64,000 nucleotides of DNA from Pseudomonas sp. PD9R (GCF_019200975.1 NZ_JAHTMR010000001.1:141400-205399); one strand, 5' to 3'. Positions 1 through 12,892 are shown, numbered from the stretch's first letter. Notes: generated from the letters alone by a model not told the origin. A program made the numbers and translations.

Positions 1-1966
1 CGTCGTGGAGGATGTCGGTGCGCAGCATCTTGTATTCGCCGGTCAGGGTGTCGACCAGCACTTCGCAGCACGCTGCGCCGAAGGCAAAGTAGTAGAACGG
101 ACGGCCACGGGCCTTGCTGCGGTCGTAGAAAATTTTCGGGGTCTTGTAGAAGCCGGTGCTCGACAGCGAGACTTGGGCGAAGTACGCCTGCTGGATCAGC
201 GCTTCAAAGGTCAGGATGTGATCGCGAACCCGCACGTGACCGTTGTGGAACTCCACGTCTTCTTCGCTGACCTTGTACTGGCGCGCCGCGAATTCCACCA
301 AGCGCTTCTTGATGATTTCCGCAGCGTTCTGCGCGGCTTTACCGTTCAGGTCAGCACCGCTGGAGGCCGCAGTCGGCGAAGTGTTCGGTACTTTGTCGGT
401 GTTGGTCGCGGTGATCTGCACGCGGTCCATTTCCACCTGGAACACTTCGGCCACGACCTGCGCGACTTTGGTGTTCAGGCCCTGGCCCATTTCGGTGCCG
501 CCATGGTTCAGGTGGATGCTGCCGTCGGTGTAGACGTGCACCAAGGCACCGGCCTGGTTGAGGAAACTGGCGGTGAAGGAAATACCGAATTTGACTGGGG
601 TCAGCGCCAGGCCTTTTTTCAGGATCGGGCTGTTGGCGTTGTAGCGACGGATCGCTTCGCGGCGTTCGAAGTACTGACTGCTTTCTTCCAGTTCGGCGGT
701 CATTTCTTCGAGCATGTTGTGCTCGACGGTCTGGTAGTAATGGGTGACGTTGCGCTCGGTCTTGCCGTAGTAGTTGGCCTTGCGCACGACCAGCGGATCA
801 AGGGCCAAATGACGGGCGATGGCGTCCATCACTTCTTCGATGGCGACCATGCCTTGCGGACCGCCGAAGCCACGGTAAGCGGTGTTCGACGCGGTGTTGG
901 TCTTGCAACGGTGACCGTTGATGGTCGCGTCGCCCAGGTAGTACGAGTTGTCGGAGTGGAACATCGCCCGGTCGACAATCGAGGCCGACAGATCCGGCGA
1001 GCAACCGCAGTTGCCGGCCAGTTCCAGAGCGATACCGTGCAGGCGCCCGGTGTTGTCAAAGCCGACGTCATACTCGACGTAGAACGGGTGACGCTTGCCG
1101 GTCATCAGCATGTCTTCGACCCGCGGCAGGCGCATTTTGGTCGGCTGGCCGGTGATGTGTGCGATCACCGCGCACAGGCACGCCGGGCTCGCCGCTTGCG
1201 TTTCCTTGCCACCGAAACCACCGCCCATCCGGCGCATGTCGACGACGATTTTGTTCATCGACACGTCCAGTACTTCGGCCACCAGTTTCTGCACTTCGGT
1301 GGGGTTTTGCGTGGAGCAGTAAACGATCATGCCGCCGTCTTCGGTTGGCATCACCGAAGAAATCTGCGTTTCCAGGTAGAAATGTTCCTGGCCGCCGATG
1401 TGCAGCGTGCCCTGAATGCGATGTTCGGCAGTCGCCAATGCGGTGGCCGAATCGCCGCGCTGATGGGTATGGCTATCGAGCACAAAGTGGCGTTTGCGCA
1501 GGGCTTCGACCACGTCCAGCACCGGCTCCAGATCTTCGTATTCGATGATCGCGGCCATCGCCGCTTTGCGGGCGGTTTCCAGGTCTTTTGCGGCGACGGC
1601 GAGCACCGGTTGGCCGACGAACTGCACGTCATCAATCGCCAGCAGCGGATCGCCCGGCAGCAACGGGCCGATGTCTTTCAGGCCCGGCACGTCTGCGTGG
1701 GTGATGGCGATGCGCACGCCTTCAAAGGCGTAGCACGGCTTGGTGTCGATGCTGATGATTTTCGCGTGGGCGCGGTCCGACAGGCGTGCGTATACGTGCA
1801 GCTGGTTCGGAAACTCCAGGCGATCGTCGATGTACTGCGCTTCACCGGACACATGCTTGGCGGCGCTGTCGTGCTTGACGCTGCGGCCGACACCGGTGGT
1901 CAGGTCCTTGGCGAACAGTTCAGCCAGTTCGGCCTGGGTCTTCTCTACGGCGTGATGATTAGACAT
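1..1966 (-). CDS. xdhB: Xanthine dehydrogenase molybdopterin-binding subunit, 3' end outside window
   Basis: Large subunit of xanthine dehydrogenase, which carries the molybdenum cofactor and hydroxylates hypoxanthine and xanthine to urate in purine catabolism. About 655 codons are visible; the rest runs off the left edge. The protein starts MSNHHAVEKTQAELAELF and contains the hallmark glycine-rich motifs of the family (for example GGGFGGKE and RGFGGPQG) that contact the molybdopterin. The ATG at 1964-1966 lies inside the 3' end of xdhA (8-nt overlap), so the two subunits are probably translationally coupled. The long plus-strand open frame opposite it is a high-GC shadow. Confidence 0.95.
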   Translation of the reverse strand, partial: MSNHHAVEKTQAELAELFAKDLTTGVGRSVKHDSAAKHVSGEAQYIDDRLEFPNQLHVYARLSDRAHAKIISIDTKPCYAFEGVRIAITHADVPGLKDIGPLLPGDPLLAIDDVQFVGQPVLAVAAKDLETARKAAMAAIIEYEDLEPVLDVVEALRKRHFVLDSHTHQRGDSATALATAEHRIQGTLHIGGQEHFYLETQISSVMPTEDGGMIVYCSTQNPTEVQKLVAEVLDVSMNKIVVDMRRMGGGFGGKETQAASPACLCAVIAHITGQPTKMRLPRVEDMLMTGKRHPFYVEYDVGFDNTGRLHGIALELAGNCGCSPDLSASIVDRAMFHSDNSYYLGDATINGHRCKTNTASNTAYRGFGGPQGMVAIEEVMDAIARHLALDPLVVRKANYYGKTERNVTHYYQTVEHNMLEEMTAELEESSQYFERREAIRRYNANSPILKKGLALTPVKFGISFTASFLNQAGALVHVYTDGSIHLNHGGTEMGQGLNTKVAQVVAEVFQVEMDRVQITATNTDKVPNTSPTAASSGADLNGKAAQNAAEIIKKRLVEFAARQYKVSEEDVEFHNGHVRVRDHILTFEALIQQAYFAQVSLSSTGFYKTPKIFYDRSKARGRPFYYFAFGAACCEVLVDTLTGEYKMLRTDILHD

Positions 1967-3413
1967 AAGCGGTCACCCGAGTCTCGATGTGCGGTGTTTG
2001 CAGTTCGATGAAGTATTTGCGCAGCAGGTTCTGCGCGCTGAGCAGGCGATATTCCTTGCTGGCGCGGAAGTCCGAGAGCGGGGTGAAATCTTCGGCCAGG
2101 GCAGCGGCGGCGCGTTCGACGGTGGCGCTGTTGAATGGCGCACCGAGCAAGACGGTTTCGCAGGCGCTGGCACGTTTCGGAATTGCCGCCATGCCGCCAA
2201 AGGCGACGCGGGCGTCGGCAACCACGCCGTTTTCCAGGCGGATGTTAAAGGCAGCGCAGACGGCCGAAATATCATCGTCCAGACGCTTGGAAACCTTGTA
2301 GGCGCGGAACAGTTGTTCGGCACTGGCGCGCGGCACAATGATCTTTTCGATGAACTCGCTTTCCTGACGCGCCGTGACGCGGTAATCGATGAAGTAATCT
2401 TCCAGCGCCAGGGTGCGGCGGGTCTCGCCTTTACACAGGACGATCTGTGCGCCCAAGGCAATCAGCAGTGGCGGTGAGTCGCCGATTGGCGAGGCGTTGC
2501 CGATGTTGCCACCGAGGGTGCCCTGGTTGCGGATCTGCAGGGATGCGAAGCGGTGCAACAATTCACCAAAGTCCGGGTATTCAGCGTTCAAGGCTTCGTA
2601 GCAATCGGAGAGGGCGGTGGCGGCGCCGATTTCCAGGCGATCGTCGAAGCGTTCGATGCGCTTCATTTCGGCGACGTTGCCGACATAGATCATCACCGGC
2701 AAAGTGCGGTGAAACTGCGTGACTTCCAGTGCCAGATCGGTGCCGCCGGCCAGCAGGCGGGCCTGTGGATAAGCGTCGTAAAGATCGGCCAGATCGGCCA
2801 CGGTCAACGGGACCAGGCAGCGCTTGTCGCCACTGTTGAGTTCGCCGATATCGGTAGGGGCAATGGATTTCAGTCGGGCAATGGTTTCGGCTTCGCGAGC
2901 ATCGAACTGATCCGGTTGCTTGCCGCAGCAAGACTGCTGGGCCGCTTCCAGGATCGGTCGATAGCCGGTGCAGCGGCAGAGGTTGCCGGCCAAGGCTTCG
3001 TGGGCCTTGTGGGAATCCGGCTCGTCGCTGTTCTTTTGCAGGGCGAACAGCGACATGACGAAACCTGGTGTGCAAAAGCCGCACTGCGAACCGTGGCACT
3101 CGACCATGGCTTTCTGCACGCTGTGCAGCTCGCCTTTGTGCTTGAGGTCTTCAACGCTGATCAGTTGTTTGCCGTGCAATGACGAAACAAACGTCAGGCA
3201 CGAGTTGAGGCTGCGATAGCGAATGTGTTCGCGGCCATCATCATCCGTCTGCAACTCGCCAACCACCACGGTGCACGCGCCACAGTCACCGCTGGCGCAG
3301 CCTTCTTTGGTGCCGGGTTTGCCCACATGGTCGCGCAGATAATTGAGCACGGTCAGGTTCGGGTCCAGGGCGTGCTCGCTACGGAGTTCCTGGTTTAGTA
3401 AAAACTGGATCAC
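1959..3413 (-). CDS. xdhA: Xanthine dehydrogenase small subunit (2Fe-2S and FAD)
   Basis: Electron-transfer subunit of xanthine dehydrogenase (484 aa). The N-terminus is a plant-type ferredoxin domain with CASGDCGAC, followed by the second 2Fe-2S domain with CGFCTPG and CRCTGYRP. The middle and C-terminus form the FAD domain (GGTDLALEVT and GGNIGNASPIGD). I chose the GTG at 3411-3413 (protein VIQFLLNQELRSEH) because a GAGG lies 6 nt upstream and the length fits the family; the open frame extends to a TTG at 3485 without a ribosome site. It is divergent from the GntR gene across about 266 bp, so that regulator may control it (inference). Confidence 0.93.
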   Translation of the reverse strand: MIQFLLNQELRSEHALDPNLTVLNYLRDHVGKPGTKEGCASGDCGACTVVVGELQTDDDGREHIRYRSLNSCLTFVSSLHGKQLISVEDLKHKGELHSVQKAMVECHGSQCGFCTPGFVMSLFALQKNSDEPDSHKAHEALAGNLCRCTGYRPILEAAQQSCCGKQPDQFDAREAETIARLKSIAPTDIGELNSGDKRCLVPLTVADLADLYDAYPQARLLAGGTDLALEVTQFHRTLPVMIYVGNVAEMKRIERFDDRLEIGAATALSDCYEALNAEYPDFGELLHRFASLQIRNQGTLGGNIGNASPIGDSPPLLIALGAQIVLCKGETRRTLALEDYFIDYRVTARQESEFIEKIIVPRASAEQLFRAYKVSKRLDDDISAVCAAFNIRLENGVVADARVAFGGMAAIPKRASACETVLLGAPFNSATVERAAAALAEDFTPLSDFRASKEYRLLSAQNLLRKYFIELQTPHIETRVTAYV

Positions 3414-3679
3414 GGAAGGCCTCGCAGACTCATTATTGTTGTTAACCGATGCAACCGAATTTAGCAGGTCTGACTTTTCGGTCAATGATTTTCTGACTTA
3501 AAGGTCAGGAAATTGCATTTTGTCGATCAACAACCTGTTCCTTCATTATTGACCCTCATGGGATAGCCTGCTTTTTGCTTGAATCGTGCCAAAAACCACC
3601 GGGCAGGCCCTGCGCCATGACGTACCAATTGCGCTACACTGCGCCGCCTGTGCAGATCGAAGAGTTTGAAGGGACAACC

Positions 3680-4339
3680 ATGACGTTCAAGGCGCCGGAC
3701 AGCCTCGCCGAGCAAATCGCTCACCACCTCGCCGAACGCATCATTCGCGGCGAAATGAAGCCCGGGGAGCGCATCCAGGAACAGAAGGTCACGCTGGCCC
3801 TCAATGTCAGTCGCGGCTCGGTCCGTGAAGCCTTGCTGATCCTCGAACGCCGCCACTTGATCGCGATCCTGCCGCGACGTGGTGCTCATGTCACCGAGCT
3901 CACCGCGCACAAGGTGCAGAGCCTGTGCACGCTGATGAGCGAGATGTACATCCTGCTGGCCAACGCCGTGGCCAGTGGCTGGAAAGTCCAGGCCGACCTG
4001 GCGCCGTTCGTGCAGATTCAGCAGCGCCTGGCCGCCAGCTTCGAGCGCCAGGATATCCATGCCTTTGTCGACGACAGTTTCAATGTGATGCGTGCTACGT
4101 ATGGGTTTGCCAACAACCCGTACTTGCAGGAAACCGTCGAGAACCTGCAGCCGGCCATGAGCCGTGCGTATTTTCTTGCCCTGGACCAGCGCAAGGCCTC
4201 GATGAGCGAGTACCTGGATTTGTTCGAACGCCTGCTCGCCGCCGTTATTGCCCGTGATTTCCCGCAGATCCGTGAGGTGCTGACCGCCTATGGCCAGCGC
4301 AGTTGCGATCTGGTGGTCTCCGCCTTGAAGGACGCCTAA
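3680..4339 (+). CDS. GntR family regulator, FadR/FCD type
   Basis: DNA-binding regulator of 219 aa. An N-terminal winged helix (residues about 10-75, with NVSRGSVREALLILERR as the recognition region) is followed by an all-helical FCD-type ligand domain. The ATG at 3680 has AAGGG upstream. It is divergent from xdhAB and only 3 nt upstream of smc, so smc is probably co-transcribed with it. Control of purine catabolism is suggested by position only; the ligand cannot be told from sequence. Confidence 0.88.
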   Translation: MTFKAPDSLAEQIAHHLAERIIRGEMKPGERIQEQKVTLALNVSRGSVREALLILERRHLIAILPRRGAHVTELTAHKVQSLCTLMSEMYILLANAVASGWKVQADLAPFVQIQQRLAASFERQDIHAFVDDSFNVMRATYGFANNPYLQETVENLQPAMSRAYFLALDQRKASMSEYLDLFERLLAAVIARDFPQIREVLTAYGQRSCDLVVSALKDA

Positions 4340-4342
4340 CGG

Positions 4343-7300
4343 GTGCGGCTCAAGTGCATCAAGCTGGCGGGGTTCAAGTCCTTCGTCGATCCCACCACGG
4401 TGAACTTCCCCAGTAACATGGCGGCAGTGGTCGGGCCCAATGGTTGCGGCAAGTCGAACATCATCGATGCCGTGCGTTGGGTAATGGGCGAGAGCTCGGC
4501 CAAGAACCTGCGCGGCGAGTCGATGACCGACGTCATCTTCAACGGCTCCACTAGCCGCAAACCAGTCAGCCAGGCGAGCATCGAACTGGTTTTCGACAAC
4601 TCCGACGGTACGCTGCTTGGCGAATATGCGGCTTACGCGGAGATTTCCATTCGCCGCAAAGTGACCCGCGACAGCCAGACTACCTATTACCTCAACGGCA
4701 CCAAATGCCGCCGTCGCGATATCACTGATATCTTCCTCGGCACCGGCCTGGGCCCGCGCAGCTATTCGATCATCGAGCAGGGGATGATCTCCAAGCTGAT
4801 CGAGTCCAAGCCCGAAGACTTGCGTAACTTCATCGAAGAAGCAGCGGGCATCTCCAAGTACAAGGAGCGCCGCCGCGAGACCGAAAACCGTATCCGCCGC
4901 ACCCACGAAAACCTGGCCCGCTTGACCGACCTGCGCGAAGAACTCGAGCGTCAGCTTGAACGCTTGCACCGTCAGGCCGAAGCGGCCAAGAAGTATCAGG
5001 AATATAAAAGCGAAGAGCGTCAGCTCAAGGCGCAACTGTCAGCCTTGCGCTGGCAGGACCTGAACGAACAGGTCGGCCAGCGTGAAGCGGTCATCGGCAC
5101 GCAAGAAATCAGTTTCGAAGCCCTGGTAGCCGAGCAGCGCAATGCCGATGCCAGCATCGAACGGTTGCGTGACGGGCACCACGATCTCTCCGAGCGCTTC
5201 AATCTGGTGCAGGGGCGCTTCTATTCGGTCGGCGGCGACATCGCCAGGGTCGAGCAGAGCATTCAGCATGGTCAGCAGCGTTTGCGTCAGTTGCAGGACG
5301 ATCTGAAGGAAGCCGAACGCGCGCGCCTGGAAACCGAATCGCACTTGGGCCACGATCGCACGTTGCTGCTGACCCTCGGCGAAGAACTGGGCATGCTCAC
5401 GCCTGAGCAGGAAGTCACCAGCGCCGCCGCCGAAGAGGCCGCCGCCGCGCTGGAAGAATCCGAAACCACCATGCACGGCTGGCAGGAGCAGTGGGACACG
5501 TTCAACCTGACGGCTGCCGAGCCGCGGCGTCAGGCTGAAGTTCAGCAGTCGCGAATCCAGCAGCTGGAAACCAGCCTGGAGCGTTTGGCTGATCGACAGA
5601 AGCGTCTTGGCGAAGAGAGAGCCTTGCTTTCGGCTGACCCGGAAGACGCGGCAATCATGGAACTCAACGAGCAGCTCGCTGAATCCGAAGCGACGCTTGA
5701 GGATTTGCAAACCAGCGAAGAAGCGCAGGTAGAAAAGCTTGAGCAGCTGCGCCAGCAATTGCAGCAGGCGCTGACGGCACAACAAACGGCGCAAGGCGAT
5801 TTGCAGCGGCTCAACGGTCGGTTGGCCTCACTGGAAGCTTTGCAACAAGCGGCGCTCGATCCCGGTACCGGCACCGCCGAATGGCTGCGTGAACAACATC
5901 TGGCGGATCGTCCGCGTCTGGCGGAAGGCCTGAAGGTTGAAGCCGGTTGGGAGCTGGCGGTGGAAACCGTGCTCGGTGCCGATCTTCAAGCTGTTCTGGT
6001 GGATGATTTCAATGATTTCGATTTGTCCGGGTTTAGCCAGGGCGATCTGCGTTTGCTCAGCCCGGCCAGCGATGGCGCGCGGGTGCCGGGCAGCCTGCTA
6101 GACAAGGTCGAAGCACAGATCGATCTCTCGCCGTGGCTGGGTCAGGTCAAACCGGTCGACAGTCTTGAACAGGCCTTGGCCTTGCGCGGTCAATTGGCCG
6201 CCGGCCAGAGCCTGATCAGTCGTGACGGTTACTGGGTTGGCCGGCATTTTCTGCGTGTGCGTCGCGCCAGCGAAGCGGAAAGCGGCATGCTCGCCCGTGG
6301 TCAGGAAATCCAGAAGCTGGGACATGAGCGCGAAGAACGCGAAGCCGCCGTCGACACCCTGGAAACCGAATTGCAAAACCTGCGGGCGCAACAGCGTCAG
6401 CAGGAAAATGGCCGCGAACATTTGCGACGGCTGCTGCAAGACGAGGCCCGTCAGCAAGGCGAATTGAAAGCTCAATTGTCGGCCGGCAAAGCCAAGGCCG
6501 AGCAATTGACCTTGCGTCGTACCCGCCTCGATGAAGAAATCACCGAGCTGGGTGAACAGCGTGCTCTGGAGCACGAAAGCATTGGCGAAGCACGCCTGCA
6601 ATTGCAGGAAGCCCTCGACAGCATGGCCCTCGATACCGAGCAGCGCGAACTGCTGCTGGCCCAGCGCGACAGCTTGCGCGAGCGTCTTGATCGAGTGCGT
6701 CAGGAAGCCCGGCAGCACAAGGATCACGCCCATCAATTGGCGGTGCGGTTGGGCTCGCTCAAGGCGCAGCACGATTCGACGCGCCAGGCGCTGGAGCGTC
6801 TGGAAATGCAGTCCGAACGCCTGACCGAAAAGCGCGAACAACTGAGCCTCAATCTGGAGGAGGGCGAGGCACCGCTGGAAGAGCTGCGCCTGAAACTCGA
6901 AGAGCTGCTCGACAAGCGCATGACCGTCGACGAAGAACTCAAGACCGCGCAGATCGCCCTTGAAGATGCCGACCGCGAACTGCGTGATGCCGAGAAACGT
7001 CGCAACCAGGCCGAACAGCAATCGCAATTGATCCGGGGTCAGCTCGAACAGCAGCGCATGGAGTGGCAGGCCCTGACTGTGCGCCGCAAAGCGTTGCAGG
7101 ATCAGTTGCTCGAAGACGGCTATGACCTGCACGGTGTGCTCGCCACGTTGACCGCCGAGGCCAGCGAGAAAGCCGCCGAGGAAGAACTTGAGCGCATCGC
7201 CGCGCGGATTGCGCGCCTCGGCGCGATCAACCTCGCGGCCATCGATGAATACCAGCAACAATCCGAGCGTAAACGTTATCTGGATGCGCAGAACGACGAT

Positions 7301-7831
7301 TTGGTCGAAGCGCTCGACACGCTGGAGAACGTGATTCGCAAGATCGACAAGGAAACCCGAAACCGTTTCAAAGATACCTTTGATCAGATCAATGGCGGTT
7401 TACAGGCGCTTTTCCCAAAAGTTTTCGGTGGCGGTCGCGCGTATTTGGAACTGACGGGCGAAGATCTACTCGATACAGGGGTAACGATCATGGCGCAGCC
7501 GCCAGGAAAGAAAAACAGCACCATCCATTTGCTCTCCGGCGGCGAAAAAGCCCTGACTGCACTGGCTCTGGTTTTTGCGATCTTCAAGTTGAACCCGGCG
7601 CCGTTCTGCATGCTCGATGAAGTTGACGCACCCTTGGATGACGCTAACGTTGGACGCTACGCACGATTGGTCAAAGAGATGTCGCAGACGGTGCAGTTCA
7701 TCTATATCACCCACAACAAGATCGCCATGGAAATGGCCGATCAACTGATGGGAGTAACGATGCACGAGCCCGGTTGTTCGCGTCTGGTGGCCGTGGATGT
7801 AGAGGAGGCAATGGCGATGGTGGACGCCTGA
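4343..7831 (+). CDS. smc: Chromosome segregation protein SMC
   Basis: Condensin ATPase of 1162 aa that organises and segregates the chromosome, working with ScpA and ScpB. It shows the complete SMC plan: Walker A GPNGCGKSN at residues 31-39, a long Gln/Glu/Arg-rich coiled coil, a hinge around residues 510-660, a returning coiled coil, then the ABC signature LLSGGEKALTALAL and Walker B CMLDEVDAP near the C-terminus. The start is GTG at 4343, 3 nt after the gntR stop. Length and motifs are normal. Several long antisense open frames here are codon-bias shadows. Confidence 0.97.
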   Translation: MRLKCIKLAGFKSFVDPTTVNFPSNMAAVVGPNGCGKSNIIDAVRWVMGESSAKNLRGESMTDVIFNGSTSRKPVSQASIELVFDNSDGTLLGEYAAYAEISIRRKVTRDSQTTYYLNGTKCRRRDITDIFLGTGLGPRSYSIIEQGMISKLIESKPEDLRNFIEEAAGISKYKERRRETENRIRRTHENLARLTDLREELERQLERLHRQAEAAKKYQEYKSEERQLKAQLSALRWQDLNEQVGQREAVIGTQEISFEALVAEQRNADASIERLRDGHHDLSERFNLVQGRFYSVGGDIARVEQSIQHGQQRLRQLQDDLKEAERARLETESHLGHDRTLLLTLGEELGMLTPEQEVTSAAAEEAAAALEESETTMHGWQEQWDTFNLTAAEPRRQAEVQQSRIQQLETSLERLADRQKRLGEERALLSADPEDAAIMELNEQLAESEATLEDLQTSEEAQVEKLEQLRQQLQQALTAQQTAQGDLQRLNGRLASLEALQQAALDPGTGTAEWLREQHLADRPRLAEGLKVEAGWELAVETVLGADLQAVLVDDFNDFDLSGFSQGDLRLLSPASDGARVPGSLLDKVEAQIDLSPWLGQVKPVDSLEQALALRGQLAAGQSLISRDGYWVGRHFLRVRRASEAESGMLARGQEIQKLGHEREEREAAVDTLETELQNLRAQQRQQENGREHLRRLLQDEARQQGELKAQLSAGKAKAEQLTLRRTRLDEEITELGEQRALEHESIGEARLQLQEALDSMALDTEQRELLLAQRDSLRERLDRVRQEARQHKDHAHQLAVRLGSLKAQHDSTRQALERLEMQSERLTEKREQLSLNLEEGEAPLEELRLKLEELLDKRMTVDEELKTAQIALEDADRELRDAEKRRNQAEQQSQLIRGQLEQQRMEWQALTVRRKALQDQLLEDGYDLHGVLATLTAEASEKAAEEELERIAARIARLGAINLAAIDEYQQQSERKRYLDAQNDDLVEALDTLENVIRKIDKETRNRFKDTFDQINGGLQALFPKVFGGGRAYLELTGEDLLDTGVTIMAQPPGKKNSTIHLLSGGEKALTALALVFAIFKLNPAPFCMLDEVDAPLDDANVGRYARLVKEMSQTVQFIYITHNKIAMEMADQLMGVTMHEPGCSRLVAVDVEEAMAMVDA

Positions 7832-7858
7832 TTGCAGGCGCAGCCTCCGCCAATCAAT

Positions 7859-7890
7859 GTAGGAGCTGCCGAAGGCTGCGATCTTTTGAT
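7859..7890 (+). repeat. REP-like repeat, family A, single copy
   Basis: One half-element of the repeat whose core is GCTGCGATCTTTTGAT, between smc and zipA. The same core recurs at seven other intergenic sites in the window. Confidence 0.75.
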
Positions 7891-8111
7891 CCTGGCGCTA
7901 CGTCGGGCTCAGGCTGGCGAAATGACATAATTTGCGCGTCCATTTTGACAGACGGTGTAAAGTTGCCTTTGGTCGTGCTAGTTTAATGTCAATTTTTCGT
8001 ATACGTGAGCAAAACGCCTGTCAGAACATAGAGTTGGCGTCACGTTTTAAAGCGGTTTACAGGTTGTAAACCCCTTATTTTTCAGCATTTTTTATAGAGG
8101 CACGGGATTAC

Positions 8112-8966
8112 ATGGAAATCGGTCTGCGCGAGTGGCTGATCGTCATCGGCATTATTGTCATTGCCGGTATTCTTTTTGATGGCTGGCGCCGTATGCGCGG
8201 CGGCAAGGGAAAACTGAAATTCCGCCTTGATCGAAGTCTGTCCAATTTGCCGGACGAGGACACCAGCGCCGAGCTGTTGGGCCCGTCTCGCGTGCTGGAC
8301 GACCAACAGGAACCGCAACTGGACGAGCATGATCTGCCGTCGGTGAGCATGCCCGCCCGTGAACCCCGTGAATCGGGTTCCAAGCGCGGCAAGCGTGGTC
8401 ATGGTGAGCCGTCACAGGGCGACATGAACCTCAGCCTGGATCTGGATGGCGGCCCGAGCTTCAGCAGCCGTGACGACGATTTTGTTGAAGACACCAAACC
8501 TTCGCCATCGGTCAGCGAAAAAGAGCAGCCACAGGCTGAAGAAGTGCTGGTGATCAGCGTGATCTGCCGTGATGCGGCCGGCTTCAAAGGCCCGGCGCTG
8601 TTGCAGAACATTCTGGAAAGCGGCCTGCGTTTTGGCGAAATGGACATCTTCCACCGCCACGAAAGCATGGCGGGTAATGGCGAAGTCCTGTTCTCCATGG
8701 CCAACGCGGTGAAGCCGGGTGTCTTCGATCTGGACGACATCGACCACTTCAGCACCCCGGCGGTGAGCTTCTTCCTCGGCTTGCCAGGTCCGCGTCATCC
8801 CAAGCAAGCCTTTGACGTGATGGTGGCTGCCGCGCGCAAGCTGTCCCAGGAGCTGAACGGCGAACTGAAGGATGATCAGCGCAGCGTGCTGACCGCGCAG
8901 ACGATTGAGCATTACCGTCAGCGCATCGTCGAGTTTGAGCGCCGCGCGTTGACCCAGAAACGCTGA
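8112..8966 (+). CDS. zipA: Cell division protein ZipA
   Basis: Inner-membrane anchor (284 aa) that tethers FtsZ at the division ring. A short periplasmic start is followed by one membrane segment (residues about 7-24, [17 protein letters not shown]), a basic stretch, a charged Pro/Glu-rich linker (about 40-145) and the C-terminal FtsZ-binding domain (about 145-280, beginning [16 protein letters not shown]). It sits between smc and ligA, as usual in Pseudomonas. Confidence 0.95.
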   Translation: MEIGLREWLIVIGIIVIAGILFDGWRRMRGGKGKLKFRLDRSLSNLPDEDTSAELLGPSRVLDDQQEPQLDEHDLPSVSMPAREPRESGSKRGKRGHGEPSQGDMNLSLDLDGGPSFSSRDDDFVEDTKPSPSVSEKEQPQAEEVLVISVICRDAAGFKGPALLQNILESGLRFGEMDIFHRHESMAGNGEVLFSMANAVKPGVFDLDDIDHFSTPAVSFFLGLPGPRHPKQAFDVMVAAARKLSQELNGELKDDQRSVLTAQTIEHYRQRIVEFERRALTQKR

Positions 8967-8969
8967 AGT

Positions 8970-9049
8970 CAAAAGATCGCAGAGCTCCTACAGGAAATTT
9001 CGATCCCTGTAGGAGCTGTCGAGTGAAACGAGGCTGCGATCTCTTGATC
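8970..9049. repeat. REP-like inverted pair, family A
   Basis: Two inverted copies of the family A repeat (AAAAGATCGCAGAGCTCCTA, then the reverse arm ending CTGCGATCTCTTGAT) separated by about 20 bp, between zipA and ligA. Confidence 0.75.
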
Positions 9050-9053
9050 TTGA

Positions 9054-11465
<2,412 letters not shown>

Positions 11466-11481
11466 CACCTCGAAAATCAAG

Positions 11482-11554
11482 ATCAAAAGATCGCAGCCTG
11501 CGGCAGCTCCTGCACGGTCAATGTAGGAGCTGCCGAAGGCTGCGATCTTTTGAT
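11482..11554. repeat. REP-like inverted pair, family A
   Basis: Near-perfect inverted repeat: ATCAAAAGATCGCAGCCTGC on the left and the mirrored GCTGCGATCTTTTGAT on the right, around a short spacer. It could form a long cruciform or RNA hairpin downstream of ligA. Confidence 0.8.
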
Positions 11555-11631
11555 TTACCCCATACAAAAACGCGGGAACGATCACGGCGCACTAATGATC
11601 TAGTCTTGGCAAGCCCCAGGGAGAGATCGCC

Positions 11632-12798
11632 ATGTACCGTTTCTTCGAACAGCTCAGCTCGCGCATCGCCGCACCCTTCATGGGCGAAAGCTCGCGCAAC
11701 AGCAAAGTCTGGCCCTGTCGATGCGGGCAGTCGCTGTTTTTTCGCAACAGTCAGTGTTTAGCCTGTTCGGCAGCGTTGGGCTATCAGCCAGAGCGCAGTC
11801 GCCTGTCCTCGCTGCAGCCGGGTGAGCAATCGAACACCTGGTCACTTGATGTCGATCCCGAAGCGGGCTTGTTTCGTCGCTGTGCCAACCTCGATTCCCC
11901 TGCCGCGTGCAACTGGCTATTGCCTGCCAAGGTTGACGATACGTTGTGCATCGCCTGTAGCCTGAATCACACCATCCCTGATCTTTCAATTCCCGAGAAC
12001 CCTGAACGTTGGCGCAAGGTCGAGACGGCCAAGCGTCGTCTGGTCGCACAACTGGTCAGCCTTGGCTTGCAGGTTATCCCGAAGACCGTCGACGAAGAGA
12101 CGGGTCTGGCTTTCGATTTCATCGGCGTCGATCTCGAAGGCAAGCCACCGACCACCGGTCACGCCAATGGCTTGATCACTCTCGATATCAAAGAAGCCGA
12201 TGACGCCCATCGTGAGCAAATACGGGTGCAAATGCGCGAGCCCTATCGCACCTTGCTCGGGCATTTTCGACACGAAGTCGGGCACTACTACTGGGACCGT
12301 TTGATCGCCAACAGCGACTGGCTTGAACCGTTCCGGGGCCTGTTCGGCGATGAGCGCGCGAGCTACGTCGAAGCTTTGGAGCGGCATTATCAACAGGGTG
12401 CACCGCTCGTCTGGCAGCAGCATTACGTCAGTGCCTACGCCACCATGCACCCTTGGGAGGACTGGGCCGAAACCTGGGCGCACTATCTACATATGATGGA
12501 CGCGGTGGATACCGCACTGGGGTTTGGCATGAGTGCCCGGGAAATGGATTTCGATTATCAGCCGTTTCCTTCAAGCACCCTTTACGATCCACAACATCCC
12601 GGCGGCGCGGTGTTTCTGTCGTTCGTCAATGCGTGGATCGAACTGGCCGGCATGCTCAACGAGCTGTCGCGCAGCATGGGACAGCCGGATTTTTATCCCT
12701 TCGTGCTGCCGCCCGCAGTGATCGCCAAGCTGCATTTCATTCATCTGGTGATCCAGCGTGAGGGCGGCAAGGCAGACGAAGTGTTGCAAGACCTGTAG
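11632..12798 (+). CDS. Zinc-binding metallopeptidase-like protein
   Basis: Protein of 388 aa with an N-terminal zinc-ribbon-like region (CRCG and CLAC, then CIAC around residue 106) and a predicted metalloprotease centre HEVGHYYW at about residue 216. The arrangement matches the family annotated as putative zinc-binding metallopeptidase (Peptidase_Mx type); the substrate is unknown. The ATG follows a GGGAGAG ribosome site. Its stop codon lies inside a REP element, so the 3' end of the message probably folds into that hairpin. Confidence 0.8.
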   Translation: MYRFFEQLSSRIAAPFMGESSRNSKVWPCRCGQSLFFRNSQCLACSAALGYQPERSRLSSLQPGEQSNTWSLDVDPEAGLFRRCANLDSPAACNWLLPAKVDDTLCIACSLNHTIPDLSIPENPERWRKVETAKRRLVAQLVSLGLQVIPKTVDEETGLAFDFIGVDLEGKPPTTGHANGLITLDIKEADDAHREQIRVQMREPYRTLLGHFRHEVGHYYWDRLIANSDWLEPFRGLFGDERASYVEALERHYQQGAPLVWQQHYVSAYATMHPWEDWAETWAHYLHMMDAVDTALGFGMSAREMDFDYQPFPSSTLYDPQHPGGAVFLSFVNAWIELAGMLNELSRSMGQPDFYPFVLPPAVIAKLHFIHLVIQREGGKADEVLQDL

Positions 12799-12892
12799 GA
12801 GCGAGCTTGCTCGCGATGAGCGTGAGAGCGACGCGTTTATCCAGGCAGCACGCGTTATTGTTAATGTCCTTCGCGAGCAAGCTCGCTCCTGC
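12795..12892. repeat. REP-like inverted pair, family B
   Basis: Inverted pair of GTAGGAGCGAGCTTGCTCGC and its complement about 60 bp apart. The left arm overlaps the stop codon of the metallopeptidase gene. Confidence 0.8.

Noticed and set aside
5..2011. 668-codon open frame on the plus strand
   Set aside because: Exact antisense of xdhB, whose translation is a clear family member. High-GC third positions create the long shadow.
3527..5035. 502-codon minus-strand frame across gntR and smc
   Set aside because: It runs opposite two well-supported genes and has no ribosome site or family signal.
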